From NCBI GenBank assembly GCA_032716605.1, contig CM064552.1, forward strand, positions 5,805,069 to 5,869,068: DNA of 64,000 bases, read 5' to 3'. The stretch is from Paralithodes platypus (lineage: Eukaryota; Arthropoda; Malacostraca; Decapoda; Lithodidae). This document shows, in pieces, positions 1 through 13,200 of this stretch. The notes under the pieces were generated by a model. The model did not search any database. It had not been told where the DNA came from and worked only from the letters and a program-made list of their open reading frames with translations. How positions within the stretch are numbered: position 1 is the stretch's first letter; each line of letters starts with the position of its first letter. Both the position numbers and the translations under genes were made by a program.

Positions 1-62
<62 letters not shown>
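1..62. repeat. (AT)n microsatellite
   Basis: Uninterrupted AT dinucleotide tract at the window start. Confidence 0.98.
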
Positions 63-66
<4 letters not shown>

Positions 67-637
67 GTAGGCTACGGTATATACTGTATATATTTTTTGA
101 TTTATTTTTCTTTTATATTTTGTATGTTTCAACCTTGGAATGTAGGCTGTTCAGTAGCCTGTAACTCATACGACGCCCCAAGATTATCAATTGAAGCTTC
201 GAGATGTTGGGTGCTTCATATGTGTCGCGCTAGATGGTCACAGTGGAGCTTGAAGGTGTTGGTTGCTTCCTTTCTGCCACACTAGATGACCACACCTTGT
301 TTATACACGTCACTTGATTTGGAGAGAGCAGCTATACGGTCGTTCACAGCATCTATGAATATGGTTGGGCATCTTCTATGCTATGAGTTGGTGACGATAT
401 AGGGAGTGTTTTCTTGATGTGTCGGTTTAGCCAGGATAATTGTAGAACAGCAGGAACGATCAGATCACCTCGGAATCATCCCTGACGTTTGGCGTGCACT
501 CGACTGAGGTCCTTTTGGTCTGCAGTCCACGACGCTATCCACTGTGCTATCGCCTCCCCCAGATGATGCACTGTACTTTATATATTATCATCCATAACTT
601 CTCTGGCACAGACAAATACGTCTTTGAAACGCTAACA
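63..637. other. Non-coding stretch, no gene seen
   Basis: Short open frames here lack codon structure or splice context. No repeat family shared with the rest of the window was recognised. Confidence 0.5.
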
Positions 638-827
<190 letters not shown>

Positions 828-887
828 CCCCCGGAAATCCTAAGCAACCCCTATTACCGGAAATCAATGGCGCTCATGCAGACGACA

Positions 888-1261
888 TTAAGGGAAGATG
901 GACCGTTTTGGGGGGTCTATTAATTAATTTATTCATATCATTTTTAGTTTCTTCCCTAGACCTCCATCAAGCTTTTAAAAAAAAACACCCCTAGATCCCC
1001 CTTCAAGATAAATTTGCACATTTTTCGGTAGAAAATGCCCCAGCCTAAGGCCGATTCCTCTTAAAATTACAGGCTCGCTATCGCTCGCCAGGAAAAAAAT
1101 AGACGCCTACATGGCACGAAAGATCTTGAAATTGACAACGAAATGGGGCGAAAGGTGTTAAAATCGTCAAACTAATGGGCCGAACGCATTAAAATCTCAA
1201 AACTAATTCGGCTAAACACGAAGGAGAAAGTGGTCCAGAAAACCGGCCCATCTCCCCTTAA
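888..1261 (-). mobile_element. MITE family 1 (TTAAGGGG ends), full-length
   Basis: A 374-bp element between TTAA sites, with inverted ends ttaagggaagatggaccg and cggcccatctccccttaa. The interior contains ctagacctccatcaagctt and a stretch ending cgctatcgctcgccagg. The same interior recurs at 5605, 8806, 25069, 32880 and 33185 in the window. It has no coding capacity, so it is a non-autonomous DNA transposon. Confidence 0.8.
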
Positions 1262-1451
1262 ACCCGGGTTGTGGTGTGCCGGGATTAATAACGCCTCACA
1301 TTATCGAGTTTCACAAAGACCATAAAACTTGAGGGGGGTCACCGGCTTTTTTTTTTTTATCTTCTCTCCTTTTCTCTCTTTCCCTGACTTGTATCCATTT
1401 GGCCCCATTCAGCCAACTGTTTTAAGACGTTTATCCCAATCCAGGTGTCGA

Positions 1452-1452
<1 letters not shown>

Positions 1453-1504
<52 letters not shown>
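1453..1504. repeat. (CT)n-(AT)n microsatellite
   Basis: CT repeats to about 1475, then AT repeats to about 1504. Confidence 0.95.
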
Positions 1505-1508
<4 letters not shown>

Positions 1509-2057
1509 TATATGTCTTTCTTTCACAATAACCTGGCTATCTTTAGACGATTTTATTCAATCAAATACATTAGGCCTATTTGTTTGAGTCATAGGGCTAG
1601 GGGTTAATCGCGTTATGCTGGGGTCACACATTCCCGTATATGCTCCCGACTGCTCCCGTACGAAGGTTTATTGGTAGTTGGCAACCGATTACGTAAAACG
1701 TAAGGGCATATTACGCAAAACGTAAGTGAAATTGTGTACAGTCAGGGGGGTTGGTACGCATGACGGGAGTAGCCACGCGGGTCGGGGAGGTGCTGGGCGC
1801 GGGCTAGGCCGCGCCGTATCTTTTGAAATTCAAATCACGGTCGTGGCTCGCGCTCCCGTATGTAAAAAGTCGGGAAATTTTACGACCGACCGGCCATCAC
1901 GGCCGTCTGACGGGAGCAGCCCCATCAGACGTAAGCGGCTCCCGTCAATCGTAAAAAATTCCCGTCAAACGGGAAAGTTTACGTTCGTCCGGGCGCTTCT
2001 GGCAACAGCGCCGCACTGCGGGTTGGCGGGAAGACGCGGCAACGTTGTACGGGGGGG

Positions 2058-2090
2058 TATATAAGGACCGGCGGGAGGCATTGCCGTCAG
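2058..2090 (+). promoter_or_regulatory. Core promoter inside the TIR element: TATA box and initiator
   Basis: tatataa at 2058-2064 lies about 31 bp upstream of an arthropod-type initiator, gTCAGAc (predicted +1 near 2089). The leader to 2189 is CAA/CCA-rich and lacks ATG. The first ATG, at 2190, has an ACCATG context. Confidence 0.6.
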
Positions 2091-2189
2091 ACCTCTCACC
2101 ACACCGCAACAAGCAACCACCACCACCTCCAGCCAACCCTGCCAACCTACCACCCTCTGCACGCTTCACCTGCCCTGCCGTCCGTCACC

Positions 2190-2469
2190 ATGCTGAAGAG
2201 GAATATGAAGAAGGCCAGGAAGCCTTCCCCTGCCACCTCGACGCCTTCTCCGGTGTTATTAGGGAGTTCACAAAATTGAACTCCTCCAGGATGAATTCCG
2301 CGATGTTGTTCATAGTGCCGATGAAGGACTGGGAATGGCAATGGTGTGGCCATTCCTGCCCTTTTGTAGTTCCCAGATTCCAACCCAGACCTACGTGGTT
2401 GACAAAGACTGTCTTTGTCTGTGTTTGGACAGACGGGGTGTGCCAACGATTGTCCGGAAACGGTCGAGG
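2190..2469 (+). pseudogene. Putative first coding exon within the TIR element, frameshifted
   Basis: The ATG at 2190 begins MLKRNMKKARKPSPATSTPS and stops at TGA 2277-2279. The +1 frame is open from before 2278 (KIELLQDEFRDVVHSADEG, then GMAMVWPFLPF) to a consensus donor CGAG|gtaagt at 2469/2470. TATA, initiator, ATG and strong donor in order suggest the first exon of the element's own gene or a captured gene, broken by one frameshift. I do not recognise the protein. Confidence 0.4.
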
Positions 2470-2792
2470 TAAGTCCTAAAAAGTCCCAAGACATACGGCC
2501 TCAGCTACGCAGGTCTTGTGGGGGTGTGGCATGGGCGTGGCCTGTGTTTCCGCAAATCGGGCAGCCCATGCGGACTAACGGGGACATGCTTACGTAAGTC
2601 GCAAACACGTACGTAGTTCATTACGACTGACGTAACAATGGCCCCGTCACGGTACGTCTGTCGGGAAAATGCAATAATCGTGGTGATACGGGCGTACACG
2701 GCGGGACTACGCCCGACAGAACAAAAAATTGGCGATTGCGCCTGACGGGAGCTGTCGGGAGCAATATACGGGAATGTGTGACCCCAGCATTA

Positions 2793-2948
2793 GTTAGCAC
2801 CTCCTTGATTGCCAGAGTTCCTTTCTAAGCTGAATATAATAGTTTAATATTAACCAGAATCAAATATTAATGATGTCATCTTATTTGTTAAATAAGGGAA
2901 AAAAATTAATATTCTATTATATTTACATTGTTAATATATATACTGTAC

Positions 2949-2984
<36 letters not shown>

Positions 2985-3817
2985 CATTGGATGTATTGAT
3001 AGTGATATATCTCTATCTTTATTCAAGATAGGATTATTAATGCCAATATACCTTCATGATGGTGTATTATTAGCATCACTTTAATTTCCTTTTCTACACC
3101 CATTATTATGTATTTATTGAACATCCTGACCAAAATATATTAGCCCATTCAAATGCTTTAGCAATATATATCAGGCTGTTTTCGGTAACTTTGTACCTCA
3201 ATTTCATCAGTTCATATATAATACTTGTAATAATAAGTACATACCGGTATACTGTATAATCGTATATCTACAACTACATATACATACATACATAATACAG
3301 TTCGTATCCTATTTGATTTATTTCAGTGCAACAAAGCCTTTCTTCATAAATATTACTTATACTGTACTATCATCGGATGATTTTAGTTAGTCCCTTCTTA
3401 ACCTTAATAAAAGCTTATAATAACAACCACAAACTATATAAATGACTCCAACGTATTGAAGGCGCTAAATCTCACCAGCTTACAGACCGTACCACCTTGT
3501 TCGGGGTTTACTGCCTCGTATAAACGTTTTTACCAGGGAGGATCCGCACCTAGCTCAACTTTATTGGCTCATTACTTCACTTAACATCTCCACATCCCTG
3601 TTTGCACAATTATTCTGGGTGAAAGTCAGGTGAAGGTATTTAGGGATAAGCCTTTACAACAGCACTGGGAAATAGCACAATGAAAACTGATACTGTACCT
3701 TATAAACCCTGACAGAGATTATGACGACTAGTGGAAGCTACCAGTGAAACCAATCAGGATTATTTAGAGTAGACCATGCAATGATCCGAATGCTAATCTC
3801 ATTTACGTGTCCTAGCA
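2793..3817. other. AT-rich intronic or 5' region with (AT)n tract
   Basis: Holds a partial palindromic MITE arm (2800-2830, cctttctaagctgaat), an (AT)n tract at 2953-2980 and otherwise unremarkable AT-rich DNA. The upstream GluCl exon was not found here. Confidence 0.5.
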
Positions 3818-4145
3818 TGTAGCTTCAGTTTATGTCTTGCCTAATTTTTAGCAGGTGGAAGCTTCTAATCAAATAGAGGACTCGGGATTTTTGTGACCAA
3901 ACAATGAGCCTTATTTTATATATCACCAACTTATCCTATTATGTAGCTCTGGTTTATTTATGCATACACACTACTCGACCTGTTTTTACCAGGTCGTATC
4001 CAGTACCTGAACTTGACTGAGATTGATATGGTGACTTATCTTAGAACGTAGCTCTGGTTTATTTCTGCATATGTGTAACTTGACCCGTTTATACCAGGTC
4101 GGATCCAGTACCTGACCCTGACTGAGACGGACATGGTGTGGATGC
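3818..4145 (+). repeat. Tandem duplication across the exon 4098 acceptor
   Basis: A unit of about 105 bp runs from intron (tgtagctctggtttattt) through the acceptor taccag into the exon. The copy whose exon part starts at 3993 encodes GRIQYLNLTEIDMV and then decays to stops; the functional copy starts at 4098. A more decayed intronic third unit is visible near 3818-3880. Confidence 0.8.
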
Positions 4146-4251
4146 CTGACCTGTTTTTCAAGAACGAGAAGGAGGGTCACTTCCACAAGATCATCCTGCC
4201 CAACCTCTACATCCGCATCTACCCTGACGGTGGCGTCCTCTACAGTATCAG
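4098..4251 (+). CDS. GluCl: GluCl exon: extracellular domain, loop A region
   Basis: This 154-nt exon starts in phase 1 after a CAG acceptor and ends in AG before a gtgtgc donor; the next exon supplies the last base of an Arg codon. It encodes the stretch with [12 protein letters not shown] and NEKEGHFH, ending in YSIR, which is the conserved loop-A to beta-6 part of the ligand-binding domain. The first residues read GRIQYL, as expected downstream of the preceding, unseen exon. A decayed copy of its first 45 nt and acceptor lies 105 bp upstream. Confidence 0.95.
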
Positions 4252-7200
4252 GTGTGCTCAGTAACACTTCAGTATATCACAATGCAGGGTTTTTTCTATA
4301 CTGGCGATTATTAAGATATTTAACCCATGGAATGCACAGTAATGGACAAAAAAAAATGTCAAGTTGAGGGAGGGAATAAGGTGAGGTATAAGGGGGGGGG
4401 GGAGTGGAAGATGTGGTATAGGAAGATATACTACTTTCTATGCGTCATACAATTTTGAGACATTTCCCGGCAGTGGCATGGTATTTGAAGGGTTCTTTTT
4501 ACACATGTTTAAATACCGTGCCTTCCGTGAGGCCTATCGCACTTTACGGGTTAATTAAACTTAGAAGGGTTCTGTTGGAGTCCAGGGATTATTTGAGATA
4601 GATTACACTTTTGATTGCTAAAGGTCCTTCATAAGCTGTATGAACTCTTGTAGTTTGGGTAAAATATAAAAGAAAAAATTACCTTGTATTATTAAAAGGG
4701 TTAACTCTTGAAATGTGGAGGTAGATGTGCTGGAAAGTGTGAAAAGGAACACCTTGAGATGGTTTGGCCATATGGAACGTAAGGGAATCGAGAGAATGAC
4801 TAAGAGGGTGTACGAGAGCAAGGTGGAAGGACAGAGAGGGAGAGGTAAACTGAAAGAGAGGTGGAAGGATGGAGTGAGGAAGTATATGGATGAAGGCGGT
4901 GCTGGTTGGGAGGAGGGGCGTCGACTGACTGGGGACAGAGGTGTATGGGGGCGGTTCGTTCGTGGCCACTCCTTCGGGGATCACGGCGTCAGGCAATAGA
5001 TAGATAGATAGAACTCTTGAAATCAAGTGCCGCCAATTTGTGTTACAGTTTAGCTACCTTTTGGCTATATAATCAACTTAGGAAGAGCATGTTAGAGTTA
5101 GTAGGGTATTTGAGCCAGTTCATTTTATACTTAGAGGTCCTTCCTAAGCTAATGTTAAAATTGTGTGCACGTAAACTCGGATGGAATAGTCTCTAGCTCA
5201 CTCATAAATATTCCTGGACCTCACCTATTTCTAATTATGGAAGTTTATCTCTGGAAACGAATTTATGGATATAATATTCTATACATTAACTACAAAACTA
5301 TATATACTGTTTATTGAAAATCACTTTCTATCCAAACATCAATCTAGATGGTTATAATTGCATAAAGAAAAACATAGGGGGTCCAGGATTTCTTTTGAGT
5401 GGCTAGATACACAGAGTATATCTACAATAAAACAACAACATTGGAGTCTTCTGACTGAAAGAATTCCTAGTATTCAGGTGTCAAACTCTAGGGGTCTAAA
5501 ATTTCACATATATATATTGCATTTGCTGGAACAGGACCTGAAATCCAAACAGTCATTGTACAGTACAGTATATCGAAATAGGGGGTTTGAATTTTTTACT
5601 GAAATATGGGGAAGTTTTTTTTTCTCGGGACTCCCTTCTTCCTCATGTTTAGCCCCATTAGTTTTGTAATTTTAAGATGCTAATATGGTAATTTTGAGAC
5701 TTTTTGTCCAAATTCTTTGCCAATATTTTGACTTTCTGTGCCATTTAGGTGTCAATTTTATCCCGGCGACTCGGCGAGCGATAACAAGTCTGTAATTTAG
5801 GGGAAACCTGCCTTTGGCCGGGACATGTTTATGCCGAAAAGTGTAATAACAAATCTGAAAGGGGGATCTTGGGGGTGTTTTTTAAAGCTTGATAGCTCTA
5901 GGAAGCAAATTAAATAAAAAATGACCTATTATGTATTATGTCTATTATACAACCAATAAAATAATACAAAGGTACACATAAAGCCTAGGTGCTAGGCTTC
6001 TTGTTTACATAATTAACAGTAACATGGCCTATCATCCGCTTCATCATGCATTTACATATTAAATGGGCATTACATATATTATGTGTATAAAGTGATCTCT
6101 CGTCAATTTTGTACAATATCTAAGTGTGAATACATATTATTTATGCAGAAGAGATTTACATCGATTTACATAGATACATTGACCACACAGACCTTGCGAT
6201 CCAAACGAGTTGGTCAGGACTTCATTCGAGTAGAGATAGCTAAATCCCAAAGTTAATGAAAAGGATAGCTCAGGGAGAGAGAGAGAGAGTAGGAGGAGGA
6301 GAAGATCAAGTTGGGAGTGAATGAGAGACTAATCAACCTACGCAGACATAAACAAAATATATATACTCATGTTTCCTATCATATTCCAGAATCTCGCTGA
6401 CTCTCTCGTGCCCCATGAACCTGAAGCTGTTCCCCCTGGACCGTCAGCAGTGTGAGCTTCTCATGGCCTCCTGTGAGTACCCTACCCTCAATCAGTTATC
6501 TCTACCTTACTCTAGCTTACGTGCAATCGGCTCGACAGTTGTTTGGCCACCGAAACTAGCGCGTGGCACCTCATTGTTCGATTGCCTCCCCAAACCCATA
6601 GCAACACTCTCTCTTGTTACCACAGACACATTCATTCCACATGCCACCAAATTTTAGATTATCTAAATTCATGCTTACAGGTATCCTTAGCCTACAGGTA
6701 CCACTTCTGACAGTTAGGTCCTGATAGGATCCTCTTGCGGCAGATCAAGGGTTTCTTGTTGTTCAAATTCATTTTGGATATATTGAGTAAACAAAGTAAT
6801 TTGTCTCATTTCCAACCAGACGGGTGGACAACAGAGGACCTGGTGTTTCTGTGGAAGAAGGAGGACCCGGTACAGGTGACCAAAAACCTTCACCTCCCAC
6901 GCTTCACCCTAGAGAAGTTCATCACCGACTACTGTAACAGCAAGACTAATACAGGTACAGGATATTTGTAGTTTATTGAGTTATGTAATATCTTTTTATC
7001 AACCATGACAAGATTAGTTCATCACCGACTATTGTAACAGCAAGACTAAGACAGGTACAGTTGGCCAAATAAGTTGTGTCTCCGCTGTTATGTATTATTA
7101 TGTATCTTGAACTGTCTAATATATTTATGTATCTCCTTTTTCCAACTATCACTAGAGAAGTATATTGTCAACCACTGTAACAACAAGCATAATACTGTAC

Positions 7201-10200
7201 AGTTATACTGTACTACAGTGGTGGCTAAGTACTGTACTGTATATTGGTCTACAATATCGTGTATCCATTTTATACTTCTCTAGTCTTTTAAACTGTTGCA
7301 GAAAGTCTATGACGAGTATGGTATGGTTATAGTTCATGGAGTTCTGTATTATTATGTATTCTGTACTATTGAATGTATTAATGTATTGCCTTTTACTATC
7401 TTGGGGCAAGTGTTATACAAGGGCTTTTAGCATCAATTTTGTTTATCGTCAACATAATTCTGGCAACATTTCTGGGTTCTTATGTTCATGTATCAGTTCA
7501 TTCATTATAGGTAGGCCAAAAAGATTTACCATTAATCTCTGTAACTCAAACAACTAGAGTACCGGTAATTGAGTTAATATTTCTACCATTAGGATAGGTC
7601 AGTTGGGGAATAGGTGTGGAAATTTACAGCCCATTTGCTCTAACCCTCTTATGAGTTACAAATGTTAAGGGTCACTATCTCTAGCCTACCTATAATTAAT
7701 GGACGAAAGACTAAGCATAGATTAGTATAGTTGACAGAATTATGTAAAGAGCTTACCTCTTAAGCTATAAGATCAGTGTTGACGATAGATGTTGAGGGGA
7801 AAAGTGGTCGTGTGAGACTGGCTGTATCCTCGAGAGCTTCATTGACGATTAGTGTTACTGCTAGTCCAATACAATTAAGCTACATTTTAGGTTTAATCTG
7901 TGAGTTTACTTTTGTATGTACAGTATACTATTTCAATCTTCCCCACAAAATACTTACACCAGATCAATAATGAATGAGAACGTTCAATTCCGATCGAATT
8001 AGCTTCGAAAAATTAATGCCATGACCTATGTCCCTGAATGTATAGCCTTAGGCCTATTGTTACTGTATCATTATGTATCTTGTATTATTATCTTGTATTA
8101 TCAACACTTATCATAATGTGTCCATAATTATTGTAACAGCAAAAGCCAATGCAGGTAAGGTAGAGTTTTGCTTTATTATTGTTGTATCATATGTATCTTT
8201 TACTATCAACATTTATTATTACTTGATCCTTCTGTAACACCAATTACTATAACAACAATACCAAGTAAGGTAGAGTTTTGCTGTATTATTACTGTATCTG
8301 GTAATTTCTACACTTATCTATTCCTATATTTGTGTGTATAGTATGTATACTCAGGCACATACCCCATTGCTAGGGGTGGCCGACACGAGATAGAGCCCGA
8401 ACAGAAACAACATTTAAAGTTCTTATTCTCAGGGTCCGGGACCACTTTCGCGTTCTCTAGCCCTTTTCTCTGTCTCGTCGAGTAGGAGAATTATACAAGG
8501 GGAGGAGGATTCCTAGCCCGTGCCCCCAGATTATTGTAACAACATGACCACTTAAGGTATGATACACAAAAACAATATAAATAACTCAAAACAATTAAGG
8601 CGCCATATTGGGGATAAGGCGCCTTTGACTGTCGTATCATATTTTACAACATCATTATTCTAGCACCATTCATAGGCCTACTCCGAAACAAGTCATAAAT
8701 GGGTATCTTTTGATTATCTAGTTTTCCTGAGTATGAGGATTTTTTTAGGTCGTGGGCAAGGAATAAGCTCTTAATTCATTGGTTTGTTATGCCGCTCAAC
8801 CTGCCTTAAGGGGAGGTTTTTCTTCTGGACCCCCTTCTCCCTTATGCTTAGCCCCATTAATATTGAGATTTTAAGATATTTACCCATTTAGTTTGGCAGT
8901 TTTGAGACCTTTTGCCCCATTTCTTTGTCAATTTAAATATCTTTGCCATTTAGGTGGATTTTTTCTGGCGAGTGTCGCTCGCCTGCAATGTAGGAGGAAT
9001 AGGCCTTTGGCCGTGACATTTTTCTACAGAAAAATATACAAAATTATCTCAAGGGGGGTCTTGGGGGAATTTTTTTTTAAGCTTGATGGAGGTCTAGGGA
9101 GGAAATTTCAAGCCTTCCCTTAACTGATGGCATCTTTGAGTATCCAAACCCAGGCCTACATCAACACTAACTTTATTTATTCACTTTGCTTAATTGTTTT
9201 ATTTTACTTACTTTGCTCACTATGTTTACTTTATTGACTTACTTTGCTTACTTTTACCCCAGAGAAGTTCATCAGTTAACCCCTTCTCTACCGGCAAGTC
9301 TCTTCAATTTTATTCTAGCTACTGTTAGACGATTGTATTCAATTTAACAAGGGCCTTCGATAATTAACAAGCTCCGAACTATCTCACTTGACCCTTTTTA
9401 CTACCACATCCTTCTTAAACTACCCATAATCGTCTAAATATAGCTAGAATTAAATTATAAAGACGTCGCCAGTACAGAAGGGATTAAATGCAATACCAAG
9501 CAAATGAACCACGAGAGCTCTCATCCTACCACATAGGAACTAAAACAATACAACCTCCGACACAAAAAGATGGTACACTTCTATATAATAAATTTGAAAC
9601 AGTGGACATTGATTAAGGGCAGACACTGACTTTGAATGTTTCTAATTATTTCGTCAGCGTGTCGGAATTGTTCAAGAAAATATTAGCACCTTTATTTGTC
9701 GGCACATTTTCATTTATAGAACAGGGCCTCGAAGTACATAAAGCATTGCCTGTAAATCACCTCCCACACCACCACATTTTTTACTACCACATCAATTCTC
9801 CCTTGTCCAATGAGGGCCAAGAACCACAGTATAGTACCCCATCGCAGACTGGGAGCCAAAGCGTCACGTTTTTCCCTTGCCCCTCAACTTTCCCTTCATA
9901 ATCGTTAAATTAAGGAGCACAGGGCCCTGGGAGGGGCTTCGGTGTCCTGGGCGTTTACGCACTCTCCTAAGCCCCTCACCTGGGAGCGGCTTCAGTCACC
10001 TGGCATTCTTAGTGGTAAAGCTGGGAGTGTTCTGTGGGGCCGTTTAGTTTTGGCCTTGGCCTTGCTCGGGACCTTGGGGCTGCTCGATCAGACAGCCTGG
10101 GGATCAGCAAGAACAACAACAACAACCCCATGGATATAATACAAGGGCTTTTATCATCAACTCATAATCAGCAACTTTATTTTGGCTTGATATTGAGACT

Positions 10201-13200
10201 ATTGTGCACTGATATTGGCAGCTACATTACAGGTTGTTGTTGCTGTTCCTCAGGCTGTCTGGCCGAGCAGCCCCAAGGTACCGAGCAAGGCCAAGGCCAT
10301 AACCGAGCGGCCCCACAGAACCCTCCCAGCTTACCACTAATAATGCCCAGGTGACCGAAGCCACTCAAAGGCGGGGAGCTGAGGAGGGTGCGGAAACGCC
10401 CGGGAAACAAAAGCCCCACCCAAGGCCCTGTGCCCCTCAGCAATTATAAAGGGAAAGTTGAGGGGCAAAGGAAAAATGTGACACTTTGGCTCCCAATCTG
10501 CCAGGGTTGGCAGTAGGGAGGTCAATCCATGGAAAAGACACCGTCACTTGAGATCTAGAAAATATATAAGTAAAAGGAACAGTCAGAGTAAGCTATGGGT
10601 ATGGCAGAGAACGCTCAACTCTCATTCTGATAGACCAGCCCATCACCACCATCACCACATTACAGGTAGATTACATTAGGTGACAAAATTCTTATTAGAA
10701 TTTATCTAAGTAGCTGCCAGATCAGAATTGCGGATGAATGTTAATGGAAAAGGCGCTCGTGTGATACCCCCCATTAGTTATCTGATTGCCTGAACAACCC
10801 CTCTGCGGCGTCCCTATGGCAACGCAAGATAAACACGACCACAGATGACATAGATAACTGATGCGTATAATCTGACTCTGCAATCTGTGACCCCAATCAT
10901 TATTTTTCTTGGAATACTGTACAGACGAAAGCATGTAGTTCTGTGTTTTATGTATTGTTAGTGTTATCATTATTATTAGTAGTAGTAGTAGTAGTAGTAA
11001 TAGTAATAGTACACTGTAGTAGTATTGTTGTTGTTTTTGTTTTTTTGCTGTTTTATATATTATATAACAACAACAACAACAATAAACAGAGCTAATAAAA
11101 TCAAGATACAGGTAATGTTCACATCTATTCATGAGAAATTAGTGCTAATTACATTTTGTTTCTTGATTGACGAGTGGTGGAAAGATAATCCTATGAAGTT
11201 AATTCCTGAGAGATGGTTGGAGGTATACATTTTAAGGGGAGATGGGTCGTTTTTCTGGTCCCCCTTCTTCCTCATGTTTAGCCCATCCAACCCCTGCTTT
11301 TTGCAACTCTCCAACTGAAGACTGAAATGATACTCCCAATCTTTCTTCTATTCAACAGCTAAGCTCTGGAACTCTCTCCCTGAATCCATCTTTCCCTCAT
11401 CCTATGGCTTAAATTGCTTCAAACTCCTATTGCCCTACAATTCCTTGATTTTGGCCCTGTCACTCTTTCAACTCTGGAGGAGTCACTCATCACTGGCAGT
11501 TTTGCCTTTTGTCTCCCTCATCCAGATACAAAAAAATATAAATAAATATGTGTTGATTATAATCAATACATATTTATTTATATATAAAAACAAATGATTA
11601 TTTGTTTTTATATTGTTTTTGTTACCGGTATTATATTTTGTATTACTGTATATTATTTATTATTTGTATTAGTGTATTTTGTTTCAAATTCTTACTTTCC
11701 TGTGATACTGTGAGATGAAGACACTCGTTTGTTGCTGACTCAGAGAACATGAATGATAAATGTAGGACGAGCGACAGACCGGCCCCTTTGATGTAAATTT
11801 CACGTCTTAATCATGAGAGCGACTGAATTCATGAAAGGTAAACAGGTAGTGGGATATTTCTCTGTGCTCTCTCTCTTTTTCCACTCTTTTCTCATTCTAC
11901 TCTCTTTTCCACTCTCTCATTCAACTTTATTTTTTACTCACTCACTCATCTCTCTTTTCTCTCTTCTCTCTCTCTCTTCTCTCTCTCTCTCTGTAAACAT
12001 ACTCCCTCTCTTCTCCCGTTCAACTCTCATTTCACTCCCTCTCACACTCACTTACTCACTCACTCACTATTTTACTCACACTCTCTCTCTTTCTTTCTCT
12101 CTTATGCGCAGACACATTCTAATTCTAATTAATATACTGTATATTAATTGCCGTAGCTTTGTCTGATCGTGGCTATTTGTTGCATTGGTAAAAACGTACA
12201 CTTTATTTTGGATATTTTGGCAAGTGAAAACATATTTATTCCATATTCAAAACACACACACACATACACACACACACACGCGATATTCTATAGATTTTCA
12301 CTTACACATGTTTTCCCTTCTGTATCTTGACTTGGGTTTTTTAATATTTTGTCTACTTTAGCTATTGCATTACAAACCTTGGTATTTACTCGATAAATCC
12401 AATTAATATATGTTCAAGAATTTCTATAGTCATTTGGCATTTATCTAAACTTAATTATATATTATGGGATACTATGGTTATTATATCACATATTTTGACA
12501 TGGAGGGATAGACAGACGAATGAGGAAGTACGAGAGCGGTGTGGTGTGGATGTAGATGTGCTGGAAAGTTTGAAAAGGAACACCTTGAGATGGTTCGGCC
12601 ATGTGGAACATATGGGAAACGAGAGCATGACTAAGAGAGTGTACGAGAGTGAGGTGGAAGGACAAAGAGGGAGAGCTGGAAGGATGGAGTTAAGAAGTAT
12701 ATGTGTGAAAGCAGTGCTGGATGGGAGGAGGGGCGTCAACTGACTGGGGACAGGGTGCATAGGGCCGATTCGTTCATGGCCACCTCTTCGGGGATCACGG
12801 TGTGTGGCAATAGATAGATACAGTAGATAGATATTTTGGCAATGGAGTTGAAAAATTTGGCTAATAAATCTAGCAAAACTAATTTTTCTTTGTATCTTGA
12901 TCAGAATATATATTACACAGCATTCGTCCTGCCACCACCAGCATTATATATTCCTTTGTGCAAGTTGCAATTCAATATATTAGCATGGAAATTAACTTAT
13001 TCTTACATCACTTAAAATGGTAAGGGTGTAGGTGCCTTGACTGTATACTGTGAGAGTGAGTGAGTAAGAGAGAGCGAGAGAGTAAATGAATGAGTGTGTG
13101 TGTGTGTTAGAGAGAGGGGGAGAGAGAGAGTAAATGAGGAAAAAAAAGTAAATGTGAGTGTGCACTTACTCTAGTTATGCTTACTCTAGTTGTATTTGCG

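Larger units (their letters stand above)
1616..2789 (+). mobile_element. DNA transposon with long inverted ends and TTA target duplication (PIF/Harbinger-type)
   Basis: Inverted ends tgctggggtcacacattccc (1616) and its complement ending at 2789 extend inward (cgtatatgctcccgac against gtcgggagcaatatacg). Both sides are flanked by TTA (1613-1615, 2790-2792), a 3-bp target duplication typical of PIF/Harbinger. Subterminal copies of gacggga and tcccgtc are abundant at both ends. The GC-rich centre holds a core promoter and a probable first exon (see 2058-2470). No transposase catalytic domain is visible, so the copy is probably internally deleted. The superfamily call rests only on the duplication and ends. 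Confidence 0.75.

Noticed and set aside
1945..2494. Minus-strand open frames over the TIR element
   Set aside because: GC-rich shadow frames; the promoter, ATG and donor are on the + strand.
3993..4090. Alternative loop-A exon of GluCl
   Set aside because: The acceptor is present but the frame decays after about 15 codons with no donor.
7016..7060. Second functional C-loop exon of GluCl
   Set aside because: Only the last 13 codons and donor are present; no acceptor and no upstream coding part.
9942..10443. Several open frames with GLLFPGRF or LLGTLGL sequences
   Set aside because: They are the SINE A family read in different frames; the same peptides recur at 31102, 32295 and 41319.
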